DNA of 64,000 bases from an uncultured Muribaculaceae bacterium (GTDB lineage: Bacteria > Bacteroidota > Bacteroidia > Bacteroidales > Muribaculaceae), in the NCBI GenBank assembly GCA_910583525.1, contig CAJTXL010000015.1, positions 11,462 through 75,461 on the forward strand, in the 5' to 3' direction. Under the pieces are notes generated by a model. The model ran no database searches, was not told the origin of the DNA, and saw only the letters and a list, made by a program, of their open reading frames with translations. The position numbers were made by a program, and so were the translations under genes. Shown here piece by piece: positions 1 to 8,401 of the stretch (its first letter is position 1; each line of letters starts with the position of its first letter).

Positions 1-887
1 GGATACTTGTCAATAATCATCTGCATCTCATTTGTCCATTCAATGATGAGTTGCTGGTTAGTCTTGCGACGGCGATAAGTAATGTAGCCGTTTTTCAAGT
101 CGGACTTTTTGAGGAAGGCCATATCTATGAAGCTCATTCCACGGAGATAGAAACTCATGATGAACATATCGCGGGCGAAGTCCAATGATGGCGTCAACGA
201 AAGGTCAAGAGCCTTGATTTTCTTGATTGTCACCAACGGCAAAGCGCGTTTGACGGTCTTGTCAACACCGGTATAGACGTGTCGGAACGGATTTCTGTCC
301 TCTATTATATCCTGTTCGACCGCACGGTTATATACCGCACGGAGAATCCGGGTATAGAACGATATTGTGTTGGGTGAAACGCCTCGTCCCTGTTGCCATG
401 CCTCGTATGCCTCCATAATCTCGGATGTCAGACAATCAAGCATTATGTCCTCCTGACTACGGAACTTCTTGAAACTGTTGAGAGTGACTATGTACGTTTC
501 GGCAGTCCTGACCTTGCCATTCTGCTTTAGTTTAATAATGGCATTCTCCATATAATTAAATAAGGTGTAGTCATTAGCATAGCGGTTGAACTCATCAACC
601 ACATCGTCCACGGTATAGGATAGACCATCCTTGTCAAACTTGCGATCTATCTTCGTCAGTCGCTCCACATCCCAGCGTATGCGCTCACGAATAGACAAAA
701 TGTGTGATTTTCGCTCACTGTTCTGTATGGTTGTCACCATAGAACGTTTATCGTCCCACTCACGAGGAAACACCTTATAACAGGTGAACAGCTGACGCAC
801 CTTTCTCTCGTGGATTATTTGATAGTAGATAGTACCCTCATGATCCGCAACGGCTGAGGGTTTGAATTTTACTTTTATCGAAGCCAT
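1..887 (-). CDS. Tyrosine recombinase (site-specific integrase), C-terminus cut by window edge
   Basis: The reverse strand is open from an ATG at 887 (protein begins MASIKVKFKP) to base 1 without a stop, giving about 295 residues of an incomplete gene. The N-terminal half looks like the arm-binding and SAM-like core-binding domains of Bacteroidetes phage-type integrases. Near the cut end is the segment FYLRGMSFIDMAFLKKSDL followed by YRRRKTNQ, which matches the first catalytic Arg and the catalytic Lys region of this family. The HxxR, His and Tyr motifs would lie outside the window. It sits downstream of the tra operon on the same strand. It is clearly a different protein from the integrase at 32235-33488, so it may belong to a neighbouring or nested element, or act as a DNA invertase; recombinases with the RGMSF signature also drive promoter inversions in Bacteroidales. 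Confidence 0.88.
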   Translation of the reverse strand, partial: MASIKVKFKPSAVADHEGTIYYQIIHERKVRQLFTCYKVFPREWDDKRSMVTTIQNSERKSHILSIRERIRWDVERLTKIDRKFDKDGLSYTVDDVVDEFNRYANDYTLFNYMENAIIKLKQNGKVRTAETYIVTLNSFKKFRSQEDIMLDCLTSEIMEAYEAWQQGRGVSPNTISFYTRILRAVYNRAVEQDIIEDRNPFRHVYTGVDKTVKRALPLVTIKKIKALDLSLTPSLDFARDMFIMSFYLRGMSFIDMAFLKKSDLKNGYITYRRRKTNQQLIIEWTNEMQMIIDKY

Positions 888-924
888 TGTGTTTTAGTTT
901 TTTGTATATAATAAGATATAGCAA

Positions 925-954
925 GGGGACACACTCCGAAAAGAGTGCATCCCC
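925..954 (-). terminator. Hairpin between lysozyme and integrase genes
   Basis: GGGG-ACA-CACTC-cgaaaa-GAGTG-CAT-CCCC forms an interrupted inverted repeat just after the lysozyme stop codon. On the minus strand it is followed by an AT-rich run without a clean T-tract, so it is at best a weak terminator at the end of the tra operon. Confidence 0.4.
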
Positions 955-978
955 TCGGCAATACAGTGAGTTATTATT

Positions 979-1470
979 TTATGGGATGAACAAGGCGGCA
1001 AACTCCGTGAGCCTTCTTTGATATAACTGCTTGTGAAATTTGCCTTTATAGCGGCAATGGGCTGTATAGGCTTTGAATATGTCGCGGTTGCCGGCTTTCA
1101 GTTTTTTCAGGACGCTGCTTTTGTTGACAACACCGGGGCCGCAGTTGTAGGCCAGCGCACCGAGAAGAACAGAATCCTTGCCGTATTGCGAATATAATGC
1201 GCAGAACTTTTTTAGGTCTTTGCGCAGGAGAGCATCGGCCTGTGCCTCCGTCAGCTGCACTCCCCGGCGATACGGCTCACCCGGCAGAACTCCGTGACCA
1301 TATCCGACATAGGGCCAGTGGCAAGGCTTATGAAGCGTCTCAAACTTCTTTATAATCAGCATAGCACGTTCAAACAGCGGCAAATCCATTATGTTGCGCC
1401 GAGCGGCGAAAGAGGGCATCGCGGTCGTGACTGTAATAAGTCCTATAAGAAACAACACCAATTTTTTCAT
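979..1470 (-). CDS. Secreted T4-type lysozyme (GH24-like) of the conjugation operon
   Basis: A 163-aa protein with a signal peptide (hydrophobic residues 4-17, cleavage near SFA-A at 22-23). The family signature is visible: a catalytic-type Glu in KKFETLHKP (Glu44), then VGYGHG (55-60), then GALAYNCGPG, which fits the NVG/substrate-cleft segment of GH24 lysozymes, and a C-terminal QRRLTEFAALF helix. Such enzymes open a local gap in peptidoglycan for assembly of the mating apparatus. It is the last gene of the tra operon and its ATG overlaps the end of traQ by 4 bp, which suggests translational coupling. The usual Asp/Thr of the T4 lysozyme E-D-T triad are not obvious by eye. Confidence 0.85.
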   Translation of the reverse strand: MKKLVLFLIGLITVTTAMPSFAARRNIMDLPLFERAMLIIKKFETLHKPCHWPYVGYGHGVLPGEPYRRGVQLTEAQADALLRKDLKKFCALYSQYGKDSVLLGALAYNCGPGVVNKSSVLKKLKAGNRDIFKAYTAHCRYKGKFHKQLYQRRLTEFAALFIP

Positions 1471-1991
1471 CGGATAACCGGATTTACGGGTGTCACTATC
1501 GGGCCGACAACCAGCCCTCCGTCATCATCACCGCTGTCCTTGCCGTTGAACTCAAAGGTCTGTTCCCACGGGGTAGAGTTGAAATTGTCCTGAATCACCA
1601 CGAGAAATTTATGGGCATCGGAAGATTTCGCCGTATAGTTCAGGCGGAAAGTCTTGCTTTCGAGCAAAACGCGGTCGTTATTGACCAGCACCGGGCCATC
1701 GACGAGTTTGAGAGTGCCTTCACCGTCATACTGGAAATATCGGATAGTGTAGAGTGTGTTGGCATAGTTGCCTTCCGGCTTAATCTCAAAGCGCAGTTCA
1801 ACAGTCTGGCCGGCCGTAATTTTGTCAGCATACGGCATCACCTCTACCGTGAAGGGATAGGACTGCTGCACGTCAAGGTCGTCGGAACAGGAAGTGAGAG
1901 CGATCACGATTGTGAAAAGAGCAATCCAGAATCCGGAAAAACGGGCAGGAGTAAGACGCATCGCGCCGATTTTATTGAGAATTGTAGTCAT
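1467..1991 (-). CDS. traQ: Conjugative transposon lipoprotein TraQ (DUF3872)
   Basis: A 174-aa protein with an N-terminal membrane segment (about 20-33) ending in a lipobox-like IALTSC, so Cys35 is the probable lipidation site. The rest is a beta-rich extracytoplasmic domain (phrases such as PFTVEVMPYADKITAGQ and RLNYTAKSSDAHKF) followed by a Gly/Asp-rich linker and a Pro/Val tail. Its place between the primase and the lysozyme at the end of a Bacteroides tra operon matches TraQ (DUF3872). Its role in the mating channel is not known in detail. It lies 6 bp downstream of traP and overlaps the lysozyme gene by 4 bp. Confidence 0.8.
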   Translation of the reverse strand: MTTILNKIGAMRLTPARFSGFWIALFTIVIALTSCSDDLDVQQSYPFTVEVMPYADKITAGQTVELRFEIKPEGNYANTLYTIRYFQYDGEGTLKLVDGPVLVNNDRVLLESKTFRLNYTAKSSDAHKFLVVIQDNFNSTPWEQTFEFNGKDSGDDDGGLVVGPIVTPVNPVIR

Positions 1992-1997
1992 AATCTA

Positions 1998-2876
1998 TCA
2001 GAGTTTTAATTTGTTTTTTGTCGTTTGATTCAGATTGAGCGATTGCAGATAATCGTTCAGATCCTTGTGATTCGGGTACAGAGCCGACTTGTCCATTACC
2101 CTGTCGCCGAACTCCCGTCGCAACCGTTCTACGGCATCGCGCCCGGCATCGTCATTGTCAAGCCAGCACTGTATCAGCGCATAATCGCCGAGAGGACGCA
2201 TAGCCTTGTTTAGATTGGCGACAGAGTTAAGCACCACACTGTCCGTTCCGTCATTGTAGCCGAGCCTTTCAGCCGAAAGAAAGTCGATGAAGCCCTCGAA
2301 CACGTTGCACCGCGCGTTACCTCCGGCAATATGCGTCATGTGCTTTGGCGGATAGGATAACTTCATAAACGGATTGCGCAGCTCAAAACCATGTGCATCG
2401 TTCTCAAAGCCAATGGCATAATATTTTTTGCCATGCAGAGTGTAATCCACCTGAACACAATAGCGTCGGGCAATGTCGGCAGGTATGCCGCGACCGGCGA
2501 GATAGCCGAGCAATTTCGGGGATGTGAGGCGGCTTGCCTCCACATTTTCAAATGTCGGCTCAACGCTTACTTTCGGCATCGGCTCTGGCTTGTAATCGTC
2601 AGGCATCGGAAATTTCATCACCTGAGCGATATATTCCGCCTGCCTGATGAAATCGCAGCTCCCAATCATTTCCCCGGCGAGAGTGAATATGTCGCCACCT
2701 TTGCCCGTCCCAAAATCGAACCATAGGTTGTTATAGCCGACATGGAACGATGCGTTCCTCTCATTGCGGTACGGAGCGAGAAACCAGAATCCCTTACGGT
2801 CTTTGCCTTTCATCTCGCCGCCGAGATTATAAAGGAAATCCACAAGGGATATTCCTTTGATAGCGTCGATGTCCAT
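1998..2876 (-). CDS. traP: DNA primase TraP (CHC2-like plus TOPRIM)
   Basis: A 292-aa protein. Residues 8-85 resemble a CHC2 primase zinc-finger fold (LAPYRNERNASFHV, then LWFDFGTGKGGDIFTLAGE), but the Cys/His metal ligands are missing. Residues from about 185 onwards form a TOPRIM domain: the acidic motif FEGFIDFLSAERLG, the conserved VVLNSVANLNKA, the DxD-type motif LDNDDAGRDA and the final KDLNDYL. It should prime complementary-strand synthesis on the single strand after conjugative transfer. Gene order (traO, small primase-like gene, traP, traQ) is typical for CTnDOT-like elements. It follows the 230-aa gene by 3 bp. Confidence 0.87.
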   Translation of the reverse strand: MDIDAIKGISLVDFLYNLGGEMKGKDRKGFWFLAPYRNERNASFHVGYNNLWFDFGTGKGGDIFTLAGEMIGSCDFIRQAEYIAQVMKFPMPDDYKPEPMPKVSVEPTFENVEASRLTSPKLLGYLAGRGIPADIARRYCVQVDYTLHGKKYYAIGFENDAHGFELRNPFMKLSYPPKHMTHIAGGNARCNVFEGFIDFLSAERLGYNDGTDSVVLNSVANLNKAMRPLGDYALIQCWLDNDDAGRDAVERLRREFGDRVMDKSALYPNHKDLNDYLQSLNLNQTTKNKLKL

Positions 2877-2879
2877 AGG

Positions 2880-3572
2880 CTAAAACCGCATTTTTCGTTT
2901 GGGTTTGGTAGGCTCCGGTCTTTCGGTCTTTGGTGAATCCGGCGTTTTGGCTGACTGACTATCTTTATTGAAGCCTTGCATCTGACCTGCGATGTAAATG
3001 CCCAGCGCCGACATATTGCACGAGCCGGTCAGCTCATACGCGAGGTCATAAATGCTGCCGTATGCACCGGATTTGGTATCGAGCCACCGATTGGTTGAAG
3101 TGTCAACCAACATCGTCGGCTTTCTATCATTGTCGTATGGCGCAGGATATGTCAAGAGATTGCCCTCCTTTTTCAAAGGCTCAAAGCCGATGGCTTTAAG
3201 GAAGTCCGTCAACTGCAATTTCTTGATGTTAAGACTTATAAACTCAGTATCAACTGCCCGACGCGCCATTGCCGACATTTCCTTGCCAACCTCAAACTCA
3301 TTCATGTACTTGAGAATGAAATCCCGCGGATCTTTATAAACATTGGGATTCATTTTGAGTGCCGCGAGGTCGATTATGTCACCGCTCTCATCAGTGGCAT
3401 GGTCATACCAGCGGTTAGTGTTGGTATCTACAACCAACATCGGTTCGGGGTCATCGCGCTGTGGCGCATAGTAGAGAATCAGATCCTCCATATTTCTGAT
3501 CGGCTTCTCACCGAGAGCAGCCATAAACTCAGTGAGAGGAATTTTAGGAATATCTTTATTAGTGTATCGCAT
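2880..3572 (-). CDS. Primase-like accessory protein with two Cys-less CHC2-type repeats
   Basis: A 230-aa protein that I cannot assign to a named family. It contains two similar units, about residues 12-90 and 119-198. Each has a leucine-rich start (LTEFMAALG; LTDFLKAIG), a YAP/YPAP turn, and then VDTNTNRWYD or VDTSTNRWLD followed by a GDIIDLA or GSIYDLA helix. The same pattern occurs once at the N-terminus of the adjacent TraP, where it corresponds to the CHC2 finger of primases. None of the three units carries the metal-binding cysteines. The C-terminus (about 203-230) is a basic Pro/Lys tail. A single-stranded-DNA-binding partner of TraP is a reasonable guess, not a demonstrated role. It starts 4 bp after traO. 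Confidence 0.65.
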   Translation of the reverse strand: MRYTNKDIPKIPLTEFMAALGEKPIRNMEDLILYYAPQRDDPEPMLVVDTNTNRWYDHATDESGDIIDLAALKMNPNVYKDPRDFILKYMNEFEVGKEMSAMARRAVDTEFISLNIKKLQLTDFLKAIGFEPLKKEGNLLTYPAPYDNDRKPTMLVDTSTNRWLDTKSGAYGSIYDLAYELTGSCNMSALGIYIAGQMQGFNKDSQSAKTPDSPKTERPEPTKPKRKMRF

Positions 3573-3576
3573 ATGC

Positions 3577-4161
3577 TCATTCTATTATGAATTTGACGTG
3601 CGCCCCGAACTGCGTCAGGAAATGTCCGGTTGAGTTGCCGAATACAAATCTTTCCTTGATGTGTGCGCCGAGAGCTATTTTATCAGAAAGATAAAAATCC
3701 GCTTGCAGGGTGAGTGCGCCACCATATATGAAAGCGTCGCCGTTATGGATCGTCGAGCCGTCGACCAGAATCTTCTTACCCCAGTTTACCGTCTCGTAGC
3801 CGCCGAGAGCCGACACACCGCCATATAGGTGGAAAGTCTGCGAATAGTCGCTGACAATGTGTAGATTGTAGCCGACCTCTCCCGTGAACTGCGCCACCGG
3901 GATACGGCCTTTCTCTCCGTAGGGCTTATAGGCCTGGAGATATTCGCCGCCGAAGCTCCAAGTGTTGGCATTGCCCTTGAAAACGGAGTAGAATACACCG
4001 AAGGAGTATCCGCAGTCGCGGGAGTTGCCTGTATAGAAACCGTTTACCATATCGGCCTTGACATCGACAGCCGACATTCCGAGAAGGCATCGCTGGGCCA
4101 TTGCCTCCCCTGCGAACAGAGGAAGCATGGCGGCGATTATCATCATCGCTTTTTTAATCAT
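3577..4161 (-). CDS. traO: Conjugal transfer protein TraO
   Basis: A 194-aa exported protein: signal peptide MIKKAMMIIAAMLPLFAGEA ends at AMA-Q (about residue 22). The mature part has alternating aromatic beta strands (FGGEYLQAY, FTGEVGYNLHI, FHLYGGVSALGGYE, LTLQADFYLSD) and a C-terminal strand ending in FIIE, the style of a small outer-membrane beta-barrel. This matches TraO of Bacteroides conjugative transposons, located after traN. It probably belongs to the outer-membrane part of the mating channel. An 18-bp gap separates it from traN. Confidence 0.85.
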   Translation of the reverse strand: MIKKAMMIIAAMLPLFAGEAMAQRCLLGMSAVDVKADMVNGFYTGNSRDCGYSFGVFYSVFKGNANTWSFGGEYLQAYKPYGEKGRIPVAQFTGEVGYNLHIVSDYSQTFHLYGGVSALGGYETVNWGKKILVDGSTIHNGDAFIYGGALTLQADFYLSDKIALGAHIKERFVFGNSTGHFLTQFGAHVKFIIE

Positions 4162-4179
4162 TGTAATCTGAATTTAATT

Positions 4180-5190
4180 TCACTGAATAGACAGCTCATC
4201 TATCACGTTGGCACGGACTATATCCTCGTTGTCCACAACGAAGGACTGATGTCGTCCGCCCTCCTTTTCCGCAATCTCGATAACGAGCTGCTTGTCGTCG
4301 GGGATAGTGAATTTCTCCAGAGCGAACACCGTTCTCTCGGACTGCTTGCCGCTGACCACCGTCACATAGTTCTGCGCCCGTAGCGGTTCAAGCACCTGCT
4401 CCTGCATGGCGGTTCGCTTTATCACCTTCTTGTCCACAATCTTGAACGATATATAGTCTATGTCGAAAGCGATATTTGAGGTGTTCTTCAACTCCGTATG
4501 GAAATACAGGAGGCCGTTGTTGGTGTAAATGGATTTCAACAGGAATTGCACCCCGAAACGTTTTGAGCCGATATGCTTTATCTCGCGCTTGTTCTGTTTG
4601 TAGATGCTTTTCATAATCAGCTTGACAAGCATCGGGGATTCGTCGCCGAGACGTTGGATATATATTTCCTGCGCGTTGTTCGGACGGTTCACCGCCTCAC
4701 CGTCGTGTATAAAATCAGTCATCTCGATATTGAGCAACAGCGGCTCTTTCGCAAATTTCACATTGAAGGTAAAGAAGCACCCGTCATCGGTTATCACCGA
4801 GAGGTTTGTCTCGGTCTTGAACGACTTGAAGGCGGATTTCACACGCAGCACGTTCTTAGCTCCGTCGGCGAGGCCGGCCACAAGGTTCTCGTTGCCCAAA
4901 TCGACATAGATTATTTCGGACGGGAAGATGATGTGCGTAGTCTTGTCATACGCAACTTCCAGAGCGTGAGGCGGAATCATGCGGTCGAAGCCGACTTTGC
5001 GGGTAAGGCCGCTGAACTTGTCGCCGTCGGTGTAGTCCGCACCGTACACGTTCATATCGTGTTCAGCCACATCCTCGGTGTCGGACGACACATGATTATC
5101 GGTGTTTTTAACCTCATTGCCTTTTGCAGAGGCATTGAACGCCATGCCGAGAACGGCAAAGAGAGAAAGAATCATTATCTTGAATTTCAT
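4180..5190 (-). CDS. traN: Conjugative transposon TraN (VirB9-like)
   Basis: The start at 5190 (MKFKIMILSLFAVLGMAFNASA) is preferred because it opens directly with a signal peptide; an upstream in-frame ATG at 5217 would add nine residues and overlap traM by 8 bp. The 336-aa product is exported. It carries the DUF4138 hallmarks: PSEIIYVDLGNENLVAG, NVLRVKSAF, FFTFNVKFA and, in the second half, IAFDIDYISFKIVDKKVIKR. TraN is the periplasmic/outer-membrane partner of TraM in the type IV secretion core, comparable with VirB9. It lies immediately downstream of traM. Confidence 0.88.
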   Translation of the reverse strand: MKFKIMILSLFAVLGMAFNASAKGNEVKNTDNHVSSDTEDVAEHDMNVYGADYTDGDKFSGLTRKVGFDRMIPPHALEVAYDKTTHIIFPSEIIYVDLGNENLVAGLADGAKNVLRVKSAFKSFKTETNLSVITDDGCFFTFNVKFAKEPLLLNIEMTDFIHDGEAVNRPNNAQEIYIQRLGDESPMLVKLIMKSIYKQNKREIKHIGSKRFGVQFLLKSIYTNNGLLYFHTELKNTSNIAFDIDYISFKIVDKKVIKRTAMQEQVLEPLRAQNYVTVVSGKQSERTVFALEKFTIPDDKQLVIEIAEKEGGRHQSFVVDNEDIVRANVIDELSIQ

Positions 5191-5209
5191 ATTATATCCT
5201 GATTTTGAG

Positions 5210-6421
5210 TTATACATCTTCCGGCTGGTGAAGCATCACACGGTATCCGGCTTTGAGGTGGACTTTGACTGTCCGCATCTTCTTGGTGAGATACTGGCTC
5301 ACGCCGTTTATAAGGCCACGGCCCACGTCTGAGGCTATCTGCGCCCCGGTGTTTGTGGATATGTTGATTGAGCTGCCCATAGTTGACCCCATGTTCGCGC
5401 CTATCTCATGCAGAGCGTCCGATTCCATAGAGCTGGGGATATTGATACCCTCCTGCCCGTCGGTGTCATATACCGTCAGCTCCACTTCATAGACCGAGCC
5501 TTCGCACTCCACGGAAGTGACCGATATTTCGAGCCGTTCACCCTGCAACCGTGCCGCACCCACTATTGTGGTGTTGCGAGGCACGAGACGGTTGCCTATC
5601 CACATCGGTTCGGTGATCCGGAGCCTTACGCCCTGTCCGTCGGTGACACTCTGGTTCCCGGCCACCACTGCGGCGATTGTGTTTCTGGACTTGACCGGGT
5701 TTGCGCCGACCGAGGTATTGAAGCCCCGTGCGTTGGAGGCGGAAGAAAGTGTCGATATGACATTCCGGCCCACCTGCGCCACCGGCAGAACATTCCTTTT
5801 GCCTTTTTCCTCCGGCTGTTGCGGAGCCTGATACACGGCATTGCCGTTGCCCATATACTGCGCCGCAAGCTGGTATGATCTTTCAAGCATAGCCATCTGG
5901 TCGGGCTGTTGCGCCTGTTGAGCGGCAGCGTTCTGCGCCTCCAGCTCATCAATCCGCTCCTGCAACTCCGCCATACGGGCGGCATCGCTGTTTTCCGGCA
6001 CAAAGAACTCATCAAGCGACGCCTGAACTTCCTGATATGTCTGCGCGGACTGTTCTATCGGCGACGGCACGGAATCCGGAGCCGGGCTGTCGGGGATTGT
6101 GATTGTGTCGGCAAGGACACCCGAAGAGCGCAACACGCTGTCCTGTCGTGCCTTTTCCTCCCTTGCCGCCGCATCAGCGAGAGCCTTCAGCTTGTTCCCC
6201 TCCAGCCTGTCGCTGTCCCCTTCGGGCAGCTCCATGTTGGCCTTTCCTTTCTGCGTCTCATCCACGGTGAAATAAGAGCCGAATATCAGCCACATAGAGC
6301 CGAGGAATATAATCACCGCGCCGGGTATCACGAGAAGATATTTCTTCATTTTCTGCCTCTCGGCAGCGGATTTTGATCCAAACCAGTCATTGATTCTCGT
6401 TTTCAGCTCCTGCAAGCTCAT
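5210..6421 (-). CDS. traM: Conjugative transposon TraM (VirB10-like)
   Basis: The start at 6421 (MSLQELKTRINDW) is chosen; an ATG at 6472 is in frame but would overlap traL by 86 bp. The protein of about 403 aa has a cytoplasmic N-terminus, one membrane span (about residues 27-47, LLVIPGAVIIFLGSMWLIFG), a long charged coiled-coil/Gln-rich linker (LQERIDELEAQNAAAQQAQQ) and a C-terminal TraM/VirB10-type beta domain (IWVGNRL-like segment MWIGNRLVPRNTTIVGAARL and a Ser/Gly-rich stretch). It spans the envelope in the secretion core. It still overlaps the end of traL by 35 bp, an unusually long overlap for this operon. Confidence 0.88.
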   Translation of the reverse strand: MSLQELKTRINDWFGSKSAAERQKMKKYLLVIPGAVIIFLGSMWLIFGSYFTVDETQKGKANMELPEGDSDRLEGNKLKALADAAAREEKARQDSVLRSSGVLADTITIPDSPAPDSVPSPIEQSAQTYQEVQASLDEFFVPENSDAARMAELQERIDELEAQNAAAQQAQQPDQMAMLERSYQLAAQYMGNGNAVYQAPQQPEEKGKRNVLPVAQVGRNVISTLSSASNARGFNTSVGANPVKSRNTIAAVVAGNQSVTDGQGVRLRITEPMWIGNRLVPRNTTIVGAARLQGERLEISVTSVECEGSVYEVELTVYDTDGQEGINIPSSMESDALHEIGANMGSTMGSSINISTNTGAQIASDVGRGLINGVSQYLTKKMRTVKVHLKAGYRVMLHQPEDV

Positions 6422-6731
6422 AAGCGGATTTTTTGAGTTGTTCCATATCCGGCGATTCGCCGTTATCATCATCGGGAAGCGTCAGCCCCTCGATATGCCC
6501 CGTTTCTATTCTCTCCACGGCAGCCTGACCGCGCCCGATGCGGTAACAGGCATTGCCGAACACGAAGAAAGCAGTTAGAATGAACAGTGACAGGAGTATT
6601 GTCACGACCATAAGCCTGCGGTTCTCCGGGATGCTGTCGCACTTGCGGCGCAGGAAAGCACCGGCAATGCTCTTAGGTTTGCCCCACACCTTATTATATA
6701 TGGTGGAGCGCATTTTATTAAATAATCTCAT
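6387..6731 (-). CDS. traL: Conjugation protein TraL (DUF3989)
   Basis: A 114-aa protein with a basic N-terminus (KMRSTIYNKVWGKPKSIAGA), one membrane segment (about 40-59, MVVTILLSLFILTAFFVFGN) and a short acidic C-terminal tail. Size, topology and position between traK and traM match TraL (DUF3989) of Bacteroides elements. Its function is not established; it is an inner-membrane part of the tra apparatus. The 3' end overlaps the start of traM, and it begins 3 bp after traK. Confidence 0.82.
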   Translation of the reverse strand: MRLFNKMRSTIYNKVWGKPKSIAGAFLRRKCDSIPENRRLMVVTILLSLFILTAFFVFGNACYRIGRGQAAVERIETGHIEGLTLPDDDNGESPDMEQLKKSAYELAGAENENQ

Positions 6732-6734
6732 CGG

Positions 6735-7358
6735 TTATCGTCTTACGGTTGATATGTCCTTGTTCTCAAGGATGTTGAAGCTCTCGATTATGAACCCGTT
6801 GGGGTTGTCGTCCGACCGGGAGGAATTTGTGAGGCGGCACACCGTGACGAGGCTTCTTTCCGTCACGTTGCTCTGTCGGATTATCATCTGGCGGGCATAG
6901 GTCTTTGCGACATACGGGTAACTGTCGAAGTCGCACACCACGCTGTCAACCTGACACACCTGATTGATGTTGCCCGAAATGATGCGGTTGTAATAGCCCT
7001 TCTCCGAATAATCCGAATAGTAATTGTACGCGCTTTTGTCGGACAGGATCAGCGCACGGTTGATGTTATGCTCAATCGCCGACTTGTCGGGAGAGAGGGA
7101 GAAGAACAGCTCATGGAAGCGACGGACGTGTTCACGCGCCTCCGCCGGACGGTTCTGGCTCATGTCCTGCGACAAGGCGAGCATAAGACTCTTGCCGTTG
7201 TCAAGGACATAGATCTTCTCCCGCTGTTTCTCGGCGAAATCGAACACCGCGACCAGAGCCACCGACACCACCACGGCACACATCGCCACGAACACAATCC
7301 CGAACAGTCGTATCTGGCGGAAAGAGGTCTCGATGTTTTTAAGTGATTTGAACTCCAT
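6735..7358 (-). CDS. traK: Conjugative transposon TraK
   Basis: A 207-aa protein with the characteristic N-terminus FKSLKNIETSFRQIRLFG, a single membrane span (about 20-43) and a periplasmic domain containing HVRRFHELFFSLSPD, SAYNYYSDYSEKGYYN and ARQMIIRQSNVTERSL. These phrases are diagnostic for TraK. The bitopic topology resembles VirB8-type assembly factors, but that equivalence is inference. It is followed by traL after 3 bp and preceded by traJ with a 29-bp gap. Confidence 0.9.
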   Translation of the reverse strand: MEFKSLKNIETSFRQIRLFGIVFVAMCAVVVSVALVAVFDFAEKQREKIYVLDNGKSLMLALSQDMSQNRPAEAREHVRRFHELFFSLSPDKSAIEHNINRALILSDKSAYNYYSDYSEKGYYNRIISGNINQVCQVDSVVCDFDSYPYVAKTYARQMIIRQSNVTERSLVTVCRLTNSSRSDDNPNGFIIESFNILENKDISTVRR

Positions 7359-7387
7359 TTAATCAGTGTTTGAATATGGTTTGAAAA

Positions 7388-8398
7388 TTATTTAAGCAGT
7401 TTTCCGGCACGTCCGGCGACATTTCCCGCCACCGCGCCACCGACGCTTGCCGCACCGGAGCCTACCTGCATCGCCGTGTTGTTCACGGCACGACCGTAAC
7501 TGCCCACGCCTCCGGCCTGAATAATCCACCCCGCAACAGTCGGAATCGTGAAATATCCGATAATGCCGATGATCATAAAGAGGATATACGCCGTGTTGCT
7601 CCCGTCGATGTCAACATTCGGGTTGTTGGTCAGTTCCGAAATGTCGTTCTGCAACATCAACACCTGTATCTTGGCAAGGATTGTCGAGAACAGATCCGCC
7701 ACGGGCAGCCACAGATAGGTCTGTATATACCGGCACAGCCATTGGACGAGCGTGTTGTGGAATCCGTCCCACACGGATATTGCAAAACTTATCGGGCCGA
7801 GTATCGCAAGGACTATCAGGAAGAAAGTCCTTATAGTGTCGATTGTCAGCGACGCGGCCTGAAAGAGCAGCTCCAGCAGTTCACGGAAGAAGTTCTGAAT
7901 CGCCTTCTTCACCTTGTACATTCCTCTCTCGATATACATTCCGGCGGCTGTGCCTATCTCTGTCACGCCTAATTCGTCAATCTGGCGGTCAAACTCGGCA
8001 TCATCGACAAGATACGCCGTTGACGGGTCCCGCATCATAGCCTCGTATTCAAGTCGGTCCTTTTCCTCGCGGTATTTCTGCATGTCGAGGGTCTGCCCTT
8101 CAAGCATACCGGCCGTACCCTGCACAATCGGGGACATGACCGAGTTGATTGTTCCGAGTACCACCGTCGGGAAGAACATTATGCAGAATCCTATCACGAA
8201 TGGACGGAGCAGCGGGAACACGTCTATCGGTTCTGCCCTTGCCAGTGACTGCCATACCCGGTATGCCACGAAGAACAGCGCGCCTAATCCGGCTATCCCC
8301 TGCGCCACCCCCGCCATGTCGGAGCAGAGCGGCATCATCTCGTCGTAGAGAGAGCGCAGGATAGTGTGGAGGTTTGAAAAATCTATCGCGCACAGCAT
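7388..8398 (-). CDS. traJ: Conjugative transposon TraJ (VirB6-like membrane protein)
   Basis: A 336-aa polytopic inner-membrane protein. Several hydrophobic segments are visible (about 28-48, 64-90, 190-215, 270-300), separated by a charged loop (KYREEKDRLEYE). The motif TIRTFFLIVLAILGPISFAISVWDGF-like region around 195-220 and the Gly/Ala-rich tail ending AGRAGKLLK are typical for TraJ. It is the VirB6-like channel component. It overlaps nothing and begins 3 bp after traI. Confidence 0.9.
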   Translation of the reverse strand: MLCAIDFSNLHTILRSLYDEMMPLCSDMAGVAQGIAGLGALFFVAYRVWQSLARAEPIDVFPLLRPFVIGFCIMFFPTVVLGTINSVMSPIVQGTAGMLEGQTLDMQKYREEKDRLEYEAMMRDPSTAYLVDDAEFDRQIDELGVTEIGTAAGMYIERGMYKVKKAIQNFFRELLELLFQAASLTIDTIRTFFLIVLAILGPISFAISVWDGFHNTLVQWLCRYIQTYLWLPVADLFSTILAKIQVLMLQNDISELTNNPNVDIDGSNTAYILFMIIGIIGYFTIPTVAGWIIQAGGVGSYGRAVNNTAMQVGSGAASVGGAVAGNVAGRAGKLLK

Positions 8399-8401
8399 AG
8401 G

